Source: Brachybacterium sp. YJGR34 | GTDB lineage: Bacteria > Actinomycetota > Actinomycetes > Actinomycetales > Dermabacteraceae | Direction: 5' to 3' | NCBI RefSeq assembly: GCF_003347015.1 | Contig: NZ_PNFB01000019.1 | Span: 17,729 to 81,728, forward strand | DNA: 64,000 bases | In this document: positions 61,661-64,000 of the stretch, one piece after another | Layout: every line of letters begins with the position of its first letter | Position numbering within the stretch: position 1 is the first letter of the stretch | Notes under the pieces: model-generated | Told to the model about the DNA's origin: nothing | Database searches by the model: none | Seen by the model: only the letters and a program-made list of their open reading frames with translations | Position numbers and translations under genes: made by a program

Positions 61661-62473
61661 TCAGCCCTCGGACAGCCGACGGCGGATCCTCCGCCGGCGG
61701 AGACGTGCGACGCGGCTGGCGCGTGGCCCGCGGGTCGCGTCGGCGAGCGTGAGCTGGTACGGGGACACCGTGATGAGGAGTCCTTGCCGGCGGCGCCGGA
61801 GGATGTGCCGTACCACCCGTCGCAGGCCTTCCTCGGTCAGTCGACCCGGACGATCCAGCTCTGCGGGGTGCAGCATCAACTGCAGCCCTCGCCGCTCGAG
61901 CACCGCGCGGTCGATCATGCGGAGGGTCTCGGGGACGGGCCGGGAGTCGATCTGCCAGCGGGCGAGGCCGATGCGCACAGTTCCGTCCAGCACCTGCAGA
62001 TGCGTGCCGTGCAGCATTCCGGACGCCACCGCATGGTGTCGCAGGATCAGCCGCCCGGCTGGGGTCGCCCAGCTCGCGGCGGTGCGCCCACCATCGAATC
62101 CGCCGTAGTTGCCCGGTGCGAGTCCGGGCGGGTTCCATCCCCATACCTGGCCACGAGCGGCGGGGAGCTGGTCCTCGATCTCGCGGAGACCACCGAAGAT
62201 CTCGTCGAGCAGCTCGACCTTCCGTGATGCCGGCCCGTGGGTCGCGGAGTGGTTCCAGACCTCCACGTCCCCGGAGGCGACCCACGTGTTCAGATCCGCC
62301 GGCGTGACACCGTGATTCTCCGCGTAGTGCCAGTTCCGGGGGTTGTAGGCCTGGGAGATGCGCCATCGCGCAGCGCGAGCGAGGGGCAGCACCTTGTCGC
62401 GGAACGGTGCGAGCCCGTGATCGCATCGCAGGGCGACCGCGGCACGTCCACCGGTGTCGACCGGTCCGCCCAT
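61661..62473 (-). CDS. Polysaccharide-deacetylase-like protein, probably 5'-truncated
   Basis: 270 residues. Resembles phage- and secreted-type deacetylases: V-A-L-R-C-D-H-G-L-A (Asp in the D-D/D-H-G position), V-W-N-H-S-A-T-H-G (H-x3-H metal ligands) and W-G-W-N-P-P-G. No signal peptide. Seventeen residues that fit the family are readable directly upstream of the ATG in frame (R-F-V-D-A-M-G), then a stop codon, which suggests loss of the 5' part. The C-terminal ~30 residues are Arg-rich. No phage genes nearby. Confidence 0.55.
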   Translation of the reverse strand: MGGPVDTGGRAAVALRCDHGLAPFRDKVLPLARAARWRISQAYNPRNWHYAENHGVTPADLNTWVASGDVEVWNHSATHGPASRKVELLDEIFGGLREIEDQLPAARGQVWGWNPPGLAPGNYGGFDGGRTAASWATPAGRLILRHHAVASGMLHGTHLQVLDGTVRIGLARWQIDSRPVPETLRMIDRAVLERRGLQLMLHPAELDRPGRLTEEGLRRVVRHILRRRRQGLLITVSPYQLTLADATRGPRASRVARLRRRRIRRRLSEG

Positions 62474-62660
62474 GGCGTCGACGAAACGGTCGACCAGCTC
62501 GGAGTGGACGGACTTGGAATCAGGCTAACCGGACTTTCCGACAGGTGACCGGAATCGTGCGGGGATCTCGTCTCGGCAGCGATCTGCTGCTCCTTCGATC
62601 GCGAGCTGACCCACGGGTGCGTCGGCCGCGCCGGAGGGTGGATCGAACACAACGGGCGGG

Positions 62661-62676
62661 TGTGACTCGGGTCACA
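62661..62676. promoter_or_regulatory. CRP/FNR-type palindrome (TGTGA-N6-TCACA)
   Basis: TGTGACTCGGGTCACA is a perfect TGTGA-N6-TCACA site, the form bound by CRP-like regulators such as actinobacterial GlxR/Crp. It lies in the 261-base gap between the deacetylase gene (minus) and the secreted protein gene at 62735. TATATG a few bases downstream may be the -10 box, so the site could act as repressor on that start or as activator on another. The rest of this gap holds no gene. Confidence 0.6.
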
Positions 62677-62734
62677 CCAGTATATGGAAACTGCTTGCAC
62701 ACTGAACTCCCGAGAACGTGAGGGGATCATCGGT

Positions 62735-63253
62735 GTGGACGGCATCACGCCCACGCCACGAACCGGGACGGCCACGCGGCGTGCGCTTCTCTCCACCGCC
62801 GCATGGACAGCTCCCGTGGCGGCCGTCGCGACGGCCGCCCCCGCCCTCGCCGTGTCGAGCCGCGCTCCGGCCAACTACGGGCTCAACGCGAACACGGGCA
62901 TCCACCCCACCGAGATCGAGTCCAATCCCCGCGCCTGGTCCTATCCCGAGGTGTTCGCCGAGGACACCTACTGGATCGAGATCACGATCTCCTACATCGG
63001 GGACGACCCCGACTTCTCCCTCATCGACCGGGCCGACGACCAGCCGGAGCTGAATGACTGGGTGCCCCTCGAGCTGACCCGCACTCGCGTCGTGCTGCGG
63101 GCGCCGGTCGCGATCGCCAGCACCGGCGGCAACACCCCGAGCACCCACTGGTACTGGAACGGCTCCGCGGAGCCGGGCACGATCACGGTCGACGGCCGGA
63201 TCGACGGCACCGACTGCGAGCAGTTCGACGAGGGCCAGCAGGTCGGCCCCTGA
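62735..63253 (+). CDS. Secreted protein with Tat-like leader, unknown mature domain
   Basis: 172 residues from GTG; AGGGGA lies 8 bases before it. Leader: T-R-R-A-L-L-S-T-A-A-W-T-A-P-V, then A-T-A-A-P-A-L-A-V, cleavage near residue 38. The leader is almost the same as that of 36247-36843, but the mature domain differs: W-S-Y-P-E-V-F-A-E-D-T-Y-W-I-E and T-H-W-Y-W-N-G-S-A-E, rich in Trp/Tyr and beta-strand-like, with a late Cys. Possibly an Ig-like surface or ligand-binding domain. Upstream is the CRP-type palindrome. Confidence 0.68.
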   Translation: MDGITPTPRTGTATRRALLSTAAWTAPVAAVATAAPALAVSSRAPANYGLNANTGIHPTEIESNPRAWSYPEVFAEDTYWIEITISYIGDDPDFSLIDRADDQPELNDWVPLELTRTRVVLRAPVAIASTGGNTPSTHWYWNGSAEPGTITVDGRIDGTDCEQFDEGQQVGP

Positions 63254-63414
63254 CCCGGAAGGGCTCCACGGTGCCGCGGGCCATCGCGGAATCACCAGGG
63301 CGAGCGCTTCCGGAGGCACGCCTCGGGCCTGGTGTCGGGAGCGGGCTCTCGGGTGCGCCGGTCCCGCGGAGGGACTCCTGCGGTGGGTATATGGCCCGCA
63401 GGTCCGACGGGCAT

Positions 63415-63441
63415 GAAAAAACGCCCTGTCACCAGGGCGTT
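63415..63441 (-). terminator. Rho-independent terminator after tRNA-His
   Basis: ACGCCCTG-GTGA-CAGGGCGT followed on the minus strand by TTTTTT: an 8-bp stem with loop and a U tract, directly 3' of tRNA-His. Confidence 0.9.
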
Positions 63442-63444
63442 TCT

Positions 63445-63521
63445 TGGGGTGATCGACGGGATTTGAACCCGCGACCGCCTGGACCACAACCAGGAGCTCT
63501 ACCAACTGAGCTACGACCACC
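63445..63521 (-). tRNA. trnH: tRNA-His (GUG)
   Basis: 77 nt on the minus strand including the encoded CCA. The extra 5' G (-1) typical of tRNA-His pairs with C73; acceptor GTGGTCG with CGATCAC; D arm GTAGCTCAGTTGGTAGAGC; anticodon stem-loop CCTGG-TTGTGGT-CCAGG, anticodon GTG; T arm GCGGGTTCAAATCCCGT. Confidence 0.97.
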
Positions 63522-63650
63522 ATGTGCGCGCCGTAAGCCCGCAACGAGAGATAAGCATACCGTCTCCGCGGAGCGATCCACGCCCTTCAGGGCCCTGCAG
63601 GACTGTGAGACGCATTGCATCGCTGCGGCGGCCCGGCGCAGACTGGCGCC

Positions 63651-64000
63651 ATGATCGTCGCCTTCTCCGTCCAGCCCACCGGCGAGCCCTCGGATCCCGC
63701 CCTCGTCCGCGAACTCCAGGAGGGGGCCGACGGCGCGAGCGTGCACGACGCGGTCGCCGCCGCGGTGCGGATCGTGCGCGCCTCGGGCCTGCCCACGCGC
63801 ACCTCGGCGATGTTCACCGAGATCGAGGGGGAGTGGGACGAGGTGATGGACGTGGTCCGCCGTGCCACCGCCGAGGCGGGCCGTTACGGCTCCCGCGTCT
63901 CGCTCGTGCTCAAGGCCGATATCCGGCCCGGCCGCACCGGGGAGCTCGACGGGAAGATCGAGCGGATGGAAGCGGCCGCGGACCGCCTCGAGCAGCGCTG
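63651..64000 (+). CDS. Thiamine-binding protein, MTH1187/DUF77 family (3' end outside window)
   Basis: 116 codons present before the window ends. M-I-V-A-F-S-V-Q-P-T-G, V-H-D-A-V-A-A-A-V-R-I-V-R-A-S-G-L, S-A-M-F-T-E-I-E-G-E-W-D-E-V and S-L-V-L-K-A-D-I-R-P-G are the MTH1187/YkoF ferredoxin-like fold, which binds thiamine-related ligands. CAGACT eight bases before the ATG is a weak leaderless -10 candidate. Confidence 0.85.
   Translation, partial: MIVAFSVQPTGEPSDPALVRELQEGADGASVHDAVAAAVRIVRASGLPTRTSAMFTEIEGEWDEVMDVVRRATAEAGRYGSRVSLVLKADIRPGRTGELDGKIERMEAAADRLEQR

Noticed and set aside
61661..63253. Prophage remnant suggested by the deacetylase-like protein
   Set aside because: No other phage gene, no integrase and no att repeats nearby.
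1..64000. CRISPR array or toxin-antitoxin module
   Set aside because: No regularly spaced repeats apart from the two-unit repeat at 57.3 kb, no cas genes, and no recognisable toxin-antitoxin pair.

Overview
The window is chromosomal DNA from a high-GC Gram-positive actinobacterium. The evidence is strong G/C bias at third codon positions, a mycothiol-dependent isomerase, a DUF3039 protein, a DUF2017/ClpS pair, a tmRNA with the tag AEPKRTDFALAA, and many leaderless promoters in which a TANNNT -10 box sits 6-9 bases before ATG/GTG. A Dermabacteraceae (Brachybacterium-like) origin is my guess from gene content and order; nothing in the window proves it.

Layout. 0-3.2 kb: end of a tad/Flp-type pilus or secretion operon, translationally coupled to a glycerate kinase. 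4.4-10.3 kb: the conserved block prfB-ftsE-ftsX-M23 hydrolase-smpB-ssrA, joining cell-division hydrolase control to ribosome rescue. 10.3-20 kb: sugar isomerase, two APH-fold kinases, HrpA helicase, a secreted lysozyme-like protein and an ACT-domain malic enzyme. 20-25.9 kb: an oligopeptide ABC transporter with a long leader, in which the second permease and first ATPase are one ORF. 25.9-35.7 kb: VanZ-like protein, DUF3039, DEAD/DEAH helicase, pncB, then the clpS-DUF2017 and murI-MBL-rph-rdgB groups and a phosphatase/NUDIX pair. 35.8-39.3 kb: a gene-poor islet of small membrane proteins, a secreted protein, a diverged ~100 bp repeat in two copies and a frameshifted gene, ending at the 3' side of tRNA-Leu. 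39.4-48.4 kb: dehydrogenases, tRNA-Lys, an uncharacterised overlapping gene pair, an orphan ABC ATPase and an isochorismatase-like hydrolase.

48.5-51.7 kb: a copper operon (copZ, a 43-residue membrane protein, copA, csoR) preceded by two palindromes that fit CsoR operators. 51.7-54.2 kb: mycothiol-dependent isomerase, uronate dehydrogenase-like gene and a small alarmone synthetase. 54.3-60 kb: a C1 catabolic cluster of an MTHFR, a DmdA/LigM-type folate demethylase, an IclR regulator and a dimethylglycine-oxidase-like flavoenzyme; methyl groups from an N-, O- or S-methylated substrate would be passed to tetrahydrofolate. 60-64 kb: an HxlR/QorB redox pair with twin operators, a small zinc-finger-like protein, a 5'-truncated deacetylase, a second secreted protein with a near-identical Tat-like leader behind a perfect CRP-type palindrome, tRNA-His and the start of a thiamine-binding protein.

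Most of the window is ordinary core genome. The best leads are the tRNA-Leu islet, the overlapping pair at 42.8 kb, the C1 cluster with its tandem hairpin repeats, the leader of the peptide transporter, and two secreted proteins that share only their leader.
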